From assembly GCF_900220985.1 (NCBI RefSeq), contig NZ_OCPC01000003.1, forward strand, positions 1 through 64,000: a stretch of DNA of 64,000 bases. The letters run 5' to 3'. The stretch comes from Parahoeflea halophila (GTDB taxonomy: Bacteria > Pseudomonadota > Alphaproteobacteria > Rhizobiales > Rhizobiaceae). Positions within the stretch are counted from its first letter, which is position 1. Each line of letters starts with the position of its first letter. Made by a program: the position numbers and the translations under genes. A model generated the notes under the pieces. It was not told where the DNA came from, ran no database searches, and was given only the letters and a program-made list of their open reading frames with translations. This document shows positions 8,710 to 16,437 of the stretch, one piece after another.

Positions 8710-9591
8710 TCAGACCTTGTAGACCCGGCAGGCAGTGCCGGAAAAAATCTCTTGTTTTTGTGCGTCGCTCGGCGTCGCCGCTGCCGCCTGATGTGCCGCG
8801 AGCAGATCGGCGTAGCCGGTCCAGAGCTTTTCGATCGGGAAATTGGATCCCCATAGGCAGCGCTCGGCGCCGAAAATCGCAACGGCCTGCTCGACCAGCC
8901 AGGCGATATGTGCCGTGTCATTGCGGTGAATGAAGGTGCCGAAGCCCGAGAGCTTGCAGACCACATTGGGTTGCCCGGCGAGCGCCTCGAGATTGGCCCG
9001 CCACGTCTCCCGTCCCGTCTCCTCAAGGTCTTCCAGCATCCCGGCATGCTGGAGAACGAAAGTGACATCAGGGCAGCTGCGGGCCAACTCACAGGCACCC
9101 GGCATCTGACCGGAGAAGACCTGCAGATCGAAGCTCCATTCATGCTCGGCTAGGCGAGCGACATTGCGCTGAACCACAGGGCTGCGGCACAGGTCCGGAT
9201 CCGCGGCGAACCGGTAGAGCGGGTTTTTATGCCAATGAAACTGCTGACGGATACCGCGCATCAGTGGATGGCGAGCCAGGCGCTCAAGCGCCGGACGCAC
9301 GTCGTCGGCAGTCATGTCGGCATAACCGACGACCCCATGCGGCCAACCGGTCTCGGCAGCCACCTTCTCCAGCCAGGCGACCTCATCCTCCGCCTTTTCG
9401 GGCGGCCAGTTGGCCTGCACATAGACAGCCTTCTCGACACCGGTGCCGGAGACATCCTGAAGATATTCGGACATCGAATAATCGCGACGTATCGGTTCAT
9501 AGGGTCCGAAGATCCGCGGCTGCATCGGCCCGGACAACCATGGCAGATCCGACTGGCGCCAGACGTGAAAATGAGAATCGACCACCTTCAT
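8710..9591 (-). CDS. Amidohydrolase-superfamily TIM-barrel hydrolase (COG3618 type)
   Basis: 293 residues, the usual size of the amidohydrolase_2 group that includes 2-pyrone-4,6-dicarboxylate lactonase and L-fuconolactonase. It has the N-terminal HxH motif (DSHFHVW, H7 and H9), a central LQHAG histidine near residue 180 and the C-terminal GSNFP motif near 250, where many relatives have GSDWP. The ATG at 9591 overlaps the CoxE-like gene by four bases (ATGA). It probably opens a lactone or cyclic ester made downstream of the Mo hydroxylase. The substrate is not known. Confidence 0.85.
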   Translation of the reverse strand: MKVVDSHFHVWRQSDLPWLSGPMQPRIFGPYEPIRRDYSMSEYLQDVSGTGVEKAVYVQANWPPEKAEDEVAWLEKVAAETGWPHGVVGYADMTADDVRPALERLARHPLMRGIRQQFHWHKNPLYRFAADPDLCRSPVVQRNVARLAEHEWSFDLQVFSGQMPGACELARSCPDVTFVLQHAGMLEDLEETGRETWRANLEALAGQPNVVCKLSGFGTFIHRNDTAHIAWLVEQAVAIFGAERCLWGSNFPIEKLWTGYADLLAAHQAAAATPSDAQKQEIFSGTACRVYKV

Positions 9592-10709
9592 GCGCGCGCC
9601 CCCTTTGAAAACGCGAGAATCTCGCGGGCCAGCGAGCCGGGGCTGGAGCCGTCGCCCAGCCGGTCAAGCATGGGGAGGATCGCGCGCATGGCCCCGGTTT
9701 CGGGCCGGTAGGCCGGATCGGCGGCGAGCGGGGACAACCAGAGCACCGACCAGGCGAGCCCGTCGAGCGTGTGTATGGCCGAGGTCAAGGCCTCGGGTCC
9801 GCCGCGCTCCAGCCCGTCGGAAATGACGATCGCAAGCGCGCCGCGCGCAAATGAGGCGAAGCGCGGCACCGAAAGGAACACCGACAACGCCTCGCCAAGG
9901 CGGGTTCCGCCATCCCAGTCCGCCACAAGACCGGAGGCGAGTGTCAATGCCTGCTCCCGGCTACGGTGTCTCAATGCGCGGGTGACGCGTGTAAGTCGGG
10001 TTCCCAGTGTAAAAATTTCCACCCGCTCGCCGGCCTGCATCAGCGCATGGCTGAGCCGGAGCGCACCATCGGTTCCCGCCTTCATGGAGCCCGAGACATC
10101 GACCAGAACCAGAATGCGCCGCTGCCGCAAGCGCCTGTGACGCTTCGGCAGTTGAATGATCTCGCCATCGCGCCTCAGCATCTCGCGAAAGGCGCGGCGC
10201 GGATCGGCTTGCCGGCCTTTTCCGGGCGCGGTCCGCCGCGATCGCCGCCGCGGCAATGCGCCCGGGGCCGCGCGGGTGAAGCCCCTGAGAACGACATCCT
10301 CATCCCCCGACGTCAGCAGCCTTGCAAACAGCCGCTCGGCCGCCGTTGCGTCCGCGCCCGACGGATCTTCTTCCGGTCCCTCGGGCATCAGGTCGAAATC
10401 GCCCGCGTCGAAAGCCTGCGGCAGATCCTCGGCTTCACCCATCGCGGGTGCTGCGATCGAGCGGCCAAGAAAAACCGCATCGAAAACCGCATCAAAGGTT
10501 CCGGTACGTTCGGGTCCAGGCCCGAAGGTTGCGTGAGCTGCCCGCCGGACGTCCCTTATCGACCGCGGGCCCAGCAGTCCGACGCCTGTCACGAAGGCCT
10601 GAGACTGTTCGGGGGCGGCGGGAATGCCTGCCTCGCGCAATGCGGCTGCAAACGCAAGAAACGGTTCGAGTGCCCGCGGCAGCGGCTGCCTGAGCGTTTG
10701 TCCGGTCAC
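9588..10709 (-). CDS. CoxE-like protein with von Willebrand factor A domain
   Basis: 373 residues. The C-terminal half is a VWA domain with the MIDAS motif DVSGSMK near residue 205; the N-terminal half matches the CoxE family. CoxE proteins partner with MoxR-type AAA+ ATPases such as CoxD in maturation of the active site of CO dehydrogenase-type Mo hydroxylases. GTG at 10709 is chosen as start because it overlaps the stop of the ATPase gene by four bases (GTGA), and the sequence before it has no family similarity. An Arg-rich stretch precedes the VWA domain. Confidence 0.87.
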   Translation of the reverse strand: MTGQTLRQPLPRALEPFLAFAAALREAGIPAAPEQSQAFVTGVGLLGPRSIRDVRRAAHATFGPGPERTGTFDAVFDAVFLGRSIAAPAMGEAEDLPQAFDAGDFDLMPEGPEEDPSGADATAAERLFARLLTSGDEDVVLRGFTRAAPGALPRRRSRRTAPGKGRQADPRRAFREMLRRDGEIIQLPKRHRRLRQRRILVLVDVSGSMKAGTDGALRLSHALMQAGERVEIFTLGTRLTRVTRALRHRSREQALTLASGLVADWDGGTRLGEALSVFLSVPRFASFARGALAIVISDGLERGGPEALTSAIHTLDGLAWSVLWLSPLAADPAYRPETGAMRAILPMLDRLGDGSSPGSLAREILAFSKGARA

Positions 10710-11587
10710 GCCACGGCCTCCTGCAACAGCGCGTCGAGCCGCGGGACCATGAATTCGAGATCGTCCTGATCCTTCAGCGCCACGCCGATGGCGCGGGCAA
10801 AGGCACGCGGCCACGGCGCACCTTGGGCGTTGAGCAATGTCGCGGCCTGGGCCCACTCGACCGTTTCGGCCACGCCGGGCGGTTTCGCAAGCGGTTCGGC
10901 CCGCAAGCCGCCAACGGCGGCCACCACCTTGCGGGCGGTGTCCTGTGCGACGGTCGAAGCCCGCATCATCACGATCTCGGCTTCGAGTTCGGGCGCCGGA
11001 TAATCGATCCAGTGGTAGACACAGCGACGCCTGAGCGCCTCATGCAGTTCCCGCGTCCGGTTCGACGTCAGGACGACGACCGGCGGTTCGCCTGCGCGGA
11101 TGGTGCCGCGCTCGGGAATGGAGACGGTGAAATCGGACAGAAACTCGAGCAGAAAGGCCTCGAACTCATGGTCGGCGCGGTCGATCTCGTCAATCAGCAA
11201 CACCCGCTGGCGCGGTGCCTGCAGCGCCAGCAGGACGGGACGGGCGATCAGAAATTCATCTGCATAAAGATTGATGTGTTCGTCGCCGGCCTGGCGGATC
11301 GCAAGCATCTGTCGCGGGAAGTTCCACTCATACATCGCCGCCGCAGCATCGATGCCCTCGTAGCATTGCAGCCGCACCAGTTCCCGGCCTAGCACCGAGG
11401 CGATGGCCTTGGCGGCTTCGGTCTTGCCCACGCCCGGCGCACCTTCCAGAAGCAGGGGCTTGCCCAGTGCCAGGGCCAGATAGGCGGCGGTCGCCAGGCT
11501 TTCATCGGCAATGTACTGGGCGTCGCGCAAACCCTGAGCCAGGGGCCCCGGGCCATCAATGCCGAGAATGCTGGACCGCACCGCCAT
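10706..11587 (-). CDS. MoxR-family AAA+ ATPase, CoxD-like
   Basis: 293 residues with Walker A GAPGVGKTEAAKA near residue 48, Walker B VLLIDEIDRAD near 130 and a sensor 1 asparagine in VVLTSNRTREL near 173. Acts as a cytoplasmic chaperone-like ATPase with the VWA protein encoded next. In the CO dehydrogenase system CoxD helps install the Cu-S part of the cofactor; here the enzyme is not a CO dehydrogenase, so a more general role in Mo-cofactor or active-site maturation is inferred. The start overlaps the stop of the molybdopterin C-terminal gene by one base. Confidence 0.9.
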   Translation of the reverse strand: MAVRSSILGIDGPGPLAQGLRDAQYIADESLATAAYLALALGKPLLLEGAPGVGKTEAAKAIASVLGRELVRLQCYEGIDAAAAMYEWNFPRQMLAIRQAGDEHINLYADEFLIARPVLLALQAPRQRVLLIDEIDRADHEFEAFLLEFLSDFTVSIPERGTIRAGEPPVVVLTSNRTRELHEALRRRCVYHWIDYPAPELEAEIVMMRASTVAQDTARKVVAAVGGLRAEPLAKPPGVAETVEWAQAATLLNAQGAPWPRAFARAIGVALKDQDDLEFMVPRLDALLQEAVA

Positions 11588-12609
11588 CAGAGCATCCGGC
11601 GCGGTTTGGCGCCGCCTTGTGCCCTGAGCCCGCGCAGCACCTTCTCCGGCGTCACGGGCAGATCGTCGATCCTCACGCCGATCGCGTCATATACCGCATT
11701 GACGACCGCCGGGAGCACCGGATTGGCGCACATCTCACCCGGTCCCTTGCCGCCATAGGGACCGTCGGGCGCGGGCCGTTCGAGAACCGAGATGTGGTGT
11801 GGCGCGAGATCGCCCGGACCCGGCATCAGGTAGGAATTGAAATCTTCCGGGCCATGCTCGCGCGACGGATAATAGGGCTCCGTCGTCTCCCAGATCGCGT
11901 GGCTCATGCCCATCCAGGCGCCACCGCGCAATTGCTGCTCGACGAGCTTGGGGTTAAGCGCGCGGCCGACCTCATAGGCCGACTGCATGTCGATGACGGC
12001 AACCTCGCCGGTCTCGTCGTCCACCTCGACATCGACCAGCATCGCCGCATGGGCGAAGCAGGAGACCGGCGTCATCTCGCCGGTATCGGGATCGACCTCG
12101 GAAAGCGGGATGAGAAAGATCCCGCGTCCCGCGATGGTCCGGCCTTGCTTGAACTGCGCGGCCTGTGCGGCGGCCATCGTGGTTATCGAGCGCGACGGCG
12201 CGCCCTTGACGTGGATGTTGCCCTTGCCGTCGGTGACAAGATCTGCTGCATCCACTTCCAGTTCCTCGGCAGCCGCCTCCAGCATCACCGAACGCGCCTC
12301 GTTGGATGCCTGGATCACGGCATTGCCCATGCGGTGCGTCCCGCGCGAGGCGAACGAACCCATATCGTGCGGACCGGTGTCGCTGTCGGCAGTGTCGACA
12401 TAGACATCCTCCACCGGCACGCCCAGCGTTTCAGCCGCGATCTGGCGGGTAACCGATTTCATGCCCTGGCCAAGATCGATGGCCGAGAGCGCTACCGTGA
12501 ACTTGCCATCGGGATTTGAATGAACCAGCGCCTGACTTGGATCGCCGCCGAGGTTCATGCCGATGGGATAGTTGATCGCCGCGAAACCGCGGCCGCGATG
12601 CGTCGCCAT
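11587..12609 (-). CDS. Molybdenum hydroxylase, molybdopterin subunit, C-terminal part (split gene)
   Basis: 340 residues that align with the second molybdopterin-binding half of xanthine dehydrogenase/CoxL large subunits. It starts at RGRGFAAINYPIGMN, contains the cofactor segment SAIDLGQGMKSV near residue 45 and ends with the catalytic glutamate segment GGKGPGEMC (Glu292), followed by AVVNAVYDAIG. On its own it cannot hold the cofactor; it must join the product of the preceding gene. Its ATG shares one base with the TAA of that gene (TAATG), a coupling arrangement. A two-chain large subunit has precedent in nicotinate dehydrogenase of Eubacterium barkeri (NdhL and NdhM). Confidence 0.85.
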   Translation of the reverse strand: MATHRGRGFAAINYPIGMNLGGDPSQALVHSNPDGKFTVALSAIDLGQGMKSVTRQIAAETLGVPVEDVYVDTADSDTGPHDMGSFASRGTHRMGNAVIQASNEARSVMLEAAAEELEVDAADLVTDGKGNIHVKGAPSRSITTMAAAQAAQFKQGRTIAGRGIFLIPLSEVDPDTGEMTPVSCFAHAAMLVDVEVDDETGEVAVIDMQSAYEVGRALNPKLVEQQLRGGAWMGMSHAIWETTEPYYPSREHGPEDFNSYLMPGPGDLAPHHISVLERPAPDGPYGGKGPGEMCANPVLPAVVNAVYDAIGVRIDDLPVTPEKVLRGLRAQGGAKPRRML

Positions 12610-14279
12610 TATCGCCTCCTGAAGCCGGCCAGTGATGAAAACCGCATCGCTCCGCTGCGCGACGCCGCGGGCCTTGCCCCGGGTGGCTGCGGCGGAGGAC
12701 CGCTCCGGGGCGGCGCTTGCTCCGGCGTTTTCGCAGACGGCGGAGGAGATGCCGGTTGCGGCGCTCTTGCAGGCTGCGGGTTTGGCGGCGCAGAAGCCGA
12801 CACGGGAGATGTGCCGCCGCCCTTGCGGGCATAGGAGCCGGTGTCAAAACCCTCCACACGGCCGTTCTGGTCGGTCGCGGTGTAGTTCGGAATGCGCGCA
12901 CGCTCGCCGCCACCGCCGGTCATCGATGTCGCCGCCTTCGCCTCTGCAGACAAGGTGACACCGGCTTTCTCCGCCACAACCTGGCAGCATTCCACCAGCG
13001 CGCAGTTCTTCGCCTCGCGCCGGTGCGCCTTCATGTCACCGTCACGGTAGCTGTTGAGTATGCGCAATTCGATGGGGTTGAGACCCACGGTTTCCGCCAC
13101 CTTGTCCATATGGGTTTCGATGGCGAAATCGACGCCGGTGATGCCGAAGCCGCGCATCGCGGTGGCCGGTGTCCGGTTGGTGTAGACGCAATAGACGTCG
13201 GCATAGACGTTCGGGATGGTGTAGGGCCCGGGCAGATGGCCCACGCCCTTGATGATCGCGTAGGACGACAACCGGGTATAGGCGCCACTATCGAAATAGC
13301 CGATGAACTTGCGCGCGGTGATGCGGCCGTCGCGATTGACCGCGTCCTTGATGTACCAGCGCTCGGCCCCGCGGGGGGCGCCGACCTGCATCTCCTCTTC
13401 CCGGTCCCATGCGTATTTGACCGGCCTTCCGGTCAGCATGGCCCCGAGGATTGCCAGCGGCTCGTGGATCGAATCCACCTTGCCGCCAAAGCCGCCGCCA
13501 ACGGTGCCGCCGACGAAATGCAGCTTCGAGGATGGCGTCTGCAGGACCTTGGCTGCGGTTCCCAGCGAGAAGAACAGCGCCTGTGTCGAGGTATAACAGA
13601 CATAGCGGCCGTTCTGCTCCGGTGCGGCAATCGCCCCGCAGGTCTCGATCGGGGCCTGCTCGATGGGCGACATCTGATACCGCCCCTCGACAATGTGATC
13701 GGCCGAAGCGAAAGCGGCCTCGACATCTCCGAACCTGAGCTTCTGGTGGTCATATTTGCCGTGATAGACGAACTTGTTGTTGGGGTAGATGTCCAGCACC
13801 TTTGGCGCGCCGGGCTTGATCGCTTCCTCGACATCGAGCACATGCGGCAGGACTTCCCAGTCCACCCGCACAGCCTTGACCGCCGCCCGCGCCTGCGCCT
13901 CCGTCGCTGCGATGACGGCGGCCACCGGCTCGCCGCGATAGGCGACCTTCTTATCCGACAGGATCGGTTCATCGTCGATACCGAAATCAAGCAGGCTCAA
14001 CAGTGTGTTGAGATTGGCGGGCACATCCTTTCCGGTGAGTACGCGGACCACGCCGGGCATCTTTTCAGCCTGCGAGGCATCAACCCGTCTGATGCGGGCA
14101 TGATGATGCGGACTGCGCACGCAGCGCAGATGCAGAAGCCCGTCGAACTGGTGATCGTCGAAGAAGGGCGAGCGTCCGGTGACATGGCCCAGAATATCCT
14201 GACGCCGGGTCGGCTTGCCGATCTCGTTCAGGTCGTCGTCGCGCTCGTTTGCAAAAAACTCCTTGCGGAATTCGATCAT
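12609..14279 (-). CDS. Molybdenum hydroxylase, molybdopterin subunit, N-terminal part (split gene)
   Basis: 556 residues. About 1-120 is the aldehyde-oxidase a/b hammerhead domain; about 140-440 is the first molybdopterin-binding region, with GGTVGGGFGGK near 260 and TAMRGFG near 375. The CO dehydrogenase loop with its Cu-ligating cysteine is absent, so this is a xanthine/nicotinate/aldehyde-type hydroxylase. The last 60 or so residues are an unusual Pro/Ala/Arg tail (for example APPNPQPARAPQPASPPP) not found in ordinary large subunits, and the frame ends where the C-terminal half starts. The ATG at 14279 overlaps the 2Fe-2S gene by four bases. Confidence 0.85.
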   Translation of the reverse strand: MIEFRKEFFANERDDDLNEIGKPTRRQDILGHVTGRSPFFDDHQFDGLLHLRCVRSPHHHARIRRVDASQAEKMPGVVRVLTGKDVPANLNTLLSLLDFGIDDEPILSDKKVAYRGEPVAAVIAATEAQARAAVKAVRVDWEVLPHVLDVEEAIKPGAPKVLDIYPNNKFVYHGKYDHQKLRFGDVEAAFASADHIVEGRYQMSPIEQAPIETCGAIAAPEQNGRYVCYTSTQALFFSLGTAAKVLQTPSSKLHFVGGTVGGGFGGKVDSIHEPLAILGAMLTGRPVKYAWDREEEMQVGAPRGAERWYIKDAVNRDGRITARKFIGYFDSGAYTRLSSYAIIKGVGHLPGPYTIPNVYADVYCVYTNRTPATAMRGFGITGVDFAIETHMDKVAETVGLNPIELRILNSYRDGDMKAHRREAKNCALVECCQVVAEKAGVTLSAEAKAATSMTGGGGERARIPNYTATDQNGRVEGFDTGSYARKGGGTSPVSASAPPNPQPARAPQPASPPPSAKTPEQAPPRSGPPPQPPGARPAASRSGAMRFSSLAGFRRR

Positions 14280-14749
14280 GCCCTCACCCTCCCCTCGGCA
14301 ACCGCAAGGATCGCCTGGATGATCGTCTCGTAGCCGGTACAGCGGCACAGGTTGCCGGAGATCGCCTCGATTACCTCTTCACGGCTGGGCCTTGGATTGC
14401 GGTCGAGAAGCGCCCGCGCGGAGACCAGCATGCCCGGCGTGCAGTACCCGCACTGGGCCGCGAAATTCTCCATGAACGCCACTTGCAAGGGATCGAGCGC
14501 CGGAGATGGAAGTCCGCTGGCGGTGCGGACTTCCTTGCCGTCGACAGCCTCGGCAAGCACCAGACAGGAAAGCTGGGTCTCGCCGTCGATCATTACCGTA
14601 CACGCGCCGCAGGTGCCCTGCCCGCATCCGTATTTTGGCGACATGTCGCCGACGCCGCGCCTCAAGAACTCGAGCAGGTTCTGACCGTCTTCGGCGAAGG
14701 CGGCGCGGGCGTCGCCGTTGAGCGTGAAATTGACAGGTTTCTTCGCCAT
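14276..14749 (-). CDS. Molybdenum hydroxylase, 2Fe-2S subunit (CoxS/XdhS-like)
   Basis: 157 residues. The N-terminal plant-ferredoxin-type cluster uses C42, C47, C50 and C62; the C-terminal four-helix domain holds the second cluster with C100, C103, C135 and C137 (CGYCTPG and LCRCTGY). It passes electrons from the molybdenum centre to FAD. The ATG at 14749 overlaps the stop of the FAD gene; a GTG one codon upstream is an alternative. The gene order FAD, FeS, Mo matches the CoxMSL layout. Confidence 0.95.
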   Translation of the reverse strand: MAKKPVNFTLNGDARAAFAEDGQNLLEFLRRGVGDMSPKYGCGQGTCGACTVMIDGETQLSCLVLAEAVDGKEVRTASGLPSPALDPLQVAFMENFAAQCGYCTPGMLVSARALLDRNPRPSREEVIEAISGNLCRCTGYETIIQAILAVAEGRVRA

Positions 14750-15552
14750 CACCCGCGCTCCATCTGTTCCAGCATGCGCCTGAGATGCACGCCTGCCACC
14801 TCGCGACGATACCAGTCGGTTGCAATCGCATCGGTCTCCGGGTTGAGCCCCTCGGCTGCCGCCGCCGCGGCCCGCCCCATCGTCTCTGCAGTGAGGGACT
14901 GGCCTTCCAGCGCCCGTTCCGCCGAAGTGCCGCGCTGAGGCCGCGGCCCCATTGCGCCCCAGGCCACCCGCGCGCCGCGAATGCGGCCACCCTCGCGGGG
15001 CAGCAGTGCCGATACGCTGAGCACGGAAACACCCTTGGGCTTGACCCTGCTCACCTTCAGAAACCCGAAGGTACCGGATCTCGGCCTTGCAAACTCGACC
15101 GCAGCCACCAGCCCCGGAGACCGCGTCCCATCCCGCAGAAGGTCGTCGACCGGCCGGGCACCGCCCTGCCCGGCCATGACGACGCGTGCGCCCAGTGCCA
15201 GCAGCGCAACAGCGAAATCGCCATAGGGATGGGGCGCGAAAAGATTGCCGCCCACGGTTCCCATGTTGCGCACCTGGGGTCCGCCCACAAGGCGCGCGAC
15301 AGGGTGCAGGAAGGCCAGATCCCGATTGGCGAGAATATTCGCCATCGTGACCCCGGCCCCAAGCGTAACGGTTTCACCGCTGATCCGGATTTGTTTTAAA
15401 GACGGGTCCGTGGTCCGAACGAGACTGGCCGCCGCGGTGCCGGCATTGATATCGCGCATGATGATGGTGCCGCCCGCAAAAAAGGTCGCGCCTTGCGCCA
15501 CGGCACTGGCAGCTTCCCCCATCGTTGCAACGGTTAGAACCGTGGAAGTCAT
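14749..15552 (-). CDS. Molybdenum hydroxylase, FAD subunit (CoxM-like)
   Basis: 267 residues of the CO dehydrogenase flavoprotein family. Both FAD motifs are visible: FFAGGTII near residue 24 and MGTVGGNLF near 97. The C-terminal CO_deh_flav_C domain covers about 165-265. It hands electrons to an outside acceptor. The start overlaps the stop of the preceding SRPBCC gene by four bases (ATGA). Confidence 0.92.
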   Translation of the reverse strand: MTSTVLTVATMGEAASAVAQGATFFAGGTIIMRDINAGTAAASLVRTTDPSLKQIRISGETVTLGAGVTMANILANRDLAFLHPVARLVGGPQVRNMGTVGGNLFAPHPYGDFAVALLALGARVVMAGQGGARPVDDLLRDGTRSPGLVAAVEFARPRSGTFGFLKVSRVKPKGVSVLSVSALLPREGGRIRGARVAWGAMGPRPQRGTSAERALEGQSLTAETMGRAAAAAAEGLNPETDAIATDWYRREVAGVHLRRMLEQMERG

Positions 15553-15995
15553 CGGGCCTGTTCCTCCAAAAGCGCGCGAATGGCGTCAATTCCACCCTGA
15601 TAGATGTTCTCACCCACCATCTGGGCCAGTTCGTCCTCCCTCCCGGGCGGCGTGTCAAAGCGCGACTCCCAGTGCCAGAAGGTGCGGTCACCGTCGGTCA
15701 CGGGCGACAGCCTCACATGGGCAACGTAGTTGAGCAGCGGCACCGGCGTGTCGAGCAGGCAATAGGAAAACGCCATCTCGGCATCCGAGAAGGTCAGCAG
15801 CTTTTCACGAAGCTCGGAACCATCGACGAGATGAAAACGGCGAACACAGCCCACCCTGTCAGACGGGTAACCTCGCTCGATGGCGGACTCCGCGACCACC
15901 GGATGCCATTGGTCATGGCCATTGAAATCGCGCAGCACGTCCCATGCCGTTTCCACCGGCACGTCGAGAATTGTGCTTTTGACCACCCGGACCAT
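15549..15995 (-). CDS. SRPBCC family protein (second of tandem pair)
   Basis: 148 residues, polyketide-cyclase/MxaD-like fold. Landmarks are AWDVLRDFNGHDQWHP near residue 17 and the run of conserved residues SDRVGCVRRFHL near 45 and TDGDRTFWHWES near 103. It closely resembles the product of the preceding gene, so the two arose by tandem duplication. CoxG-type SRPBCC proteins accompany many Mo-hydroxylase clusters, where CoxG is tied to membrane attachment; these are shorter and lack a membrane segment. A substrate-carrier or assembly role is inference. Confidence 0.8.
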   Translation of the reverse strand: MVRVVKSTILDVPVETAWDVLRDFNGHDQWHPVVAESAIERGYPSDRVGCVRRFHLVDGSELREKLLTFSDAEMAFSYCLLDTPVPLLNYVAHVRLSPVTDGDRTFWHWESRFDTPPGREDELAQMVGENIYQGGIDAIRALLEEQAR

Positions 15996-15999
15996 CGTC

Positions 16000-16437
16000 T
16001 CAGCCCATCATCTGCCGCTTGAGCGCATCGAAACCGGCCTGGAACACATCTCCGCCAATCCCGGAGACGAGACCCTCGGCGTCATCGACCGAGCACTCGA
16101 ATTCGGCCGACCACTCGGCAAAGGTCCGGTCTCCGTCCGTGACAGGGGTCAACCGCAAGGTCGCGACATAATCGGTCAGCGGCATCGGGCTTTCCAGGAT
16201 TGAGTAGGTGCAGAACAGGTCGTAGTCCGACAGCCCCAGAAGCTTTTCCCGGATGCGGTCACCGTTCTGCAAATGGAAGTCGCGGACACAGCCGACACGA
16301 TCGGAGGGTTCTCCGTTCTCGATCCTGCTGTCGCGGATGCGCGGGTGCCAGCGCGGAAGGCCGTTGAAATCCCTCACCCGTTCCCAGACCTTGGCGGCAG
16401 GCGCGTCGATCACCGAAGAAATGTATACCCGCGGCAT
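16000..16437 (-). CDS. SRPBCC family protein (first of tandem pair)
   Basis: 145 residues, paralogous to the next gene: VWERVRDFNGLPRWHP, SDRVGCVRDFHL and TDGDRTFAEWSAEF occur at the same positions. Its ATG directly follows the TAG of the SPFH gene with no base in between, and its stop lies four bases before the second copy. Both copies keep the Trp-His-Pro turn of the superfamily pocket. Two diverged copies may form a heterodimer or serve two ligands; neither can be shown from sequence. Confidence 0.8.
   Translation of the reverse strand: MPRVYISSVIDAPAAKVWERVRDFNGLPRWHPRIRDSRIENGEPSDRVGCVRDFHLQNGDRIREKLLGLSDYDLFCTYSILESPMPLTDYVATLRLTPVTDGDRTFAEWSAEFECSVDDAEGLVSGIGGDVFQAGFDALKRQMMG

Noticed and set aside
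12717-14333. Long plus-strand open frames opposite the molybdopterin gene
   Set aside because: Composition is Arg/His/Asp rich as expected for antisense frames, and the minus strand encodes clear cofactor motifs.
11587-15552. Aerobic CO dehydrogenase
   Set aside because: Subunit order and CoxD/CoxE neighbours fit, but the cysteine-bearing active-site loop specific to CO dehydrogenase is not present in the large subunit.
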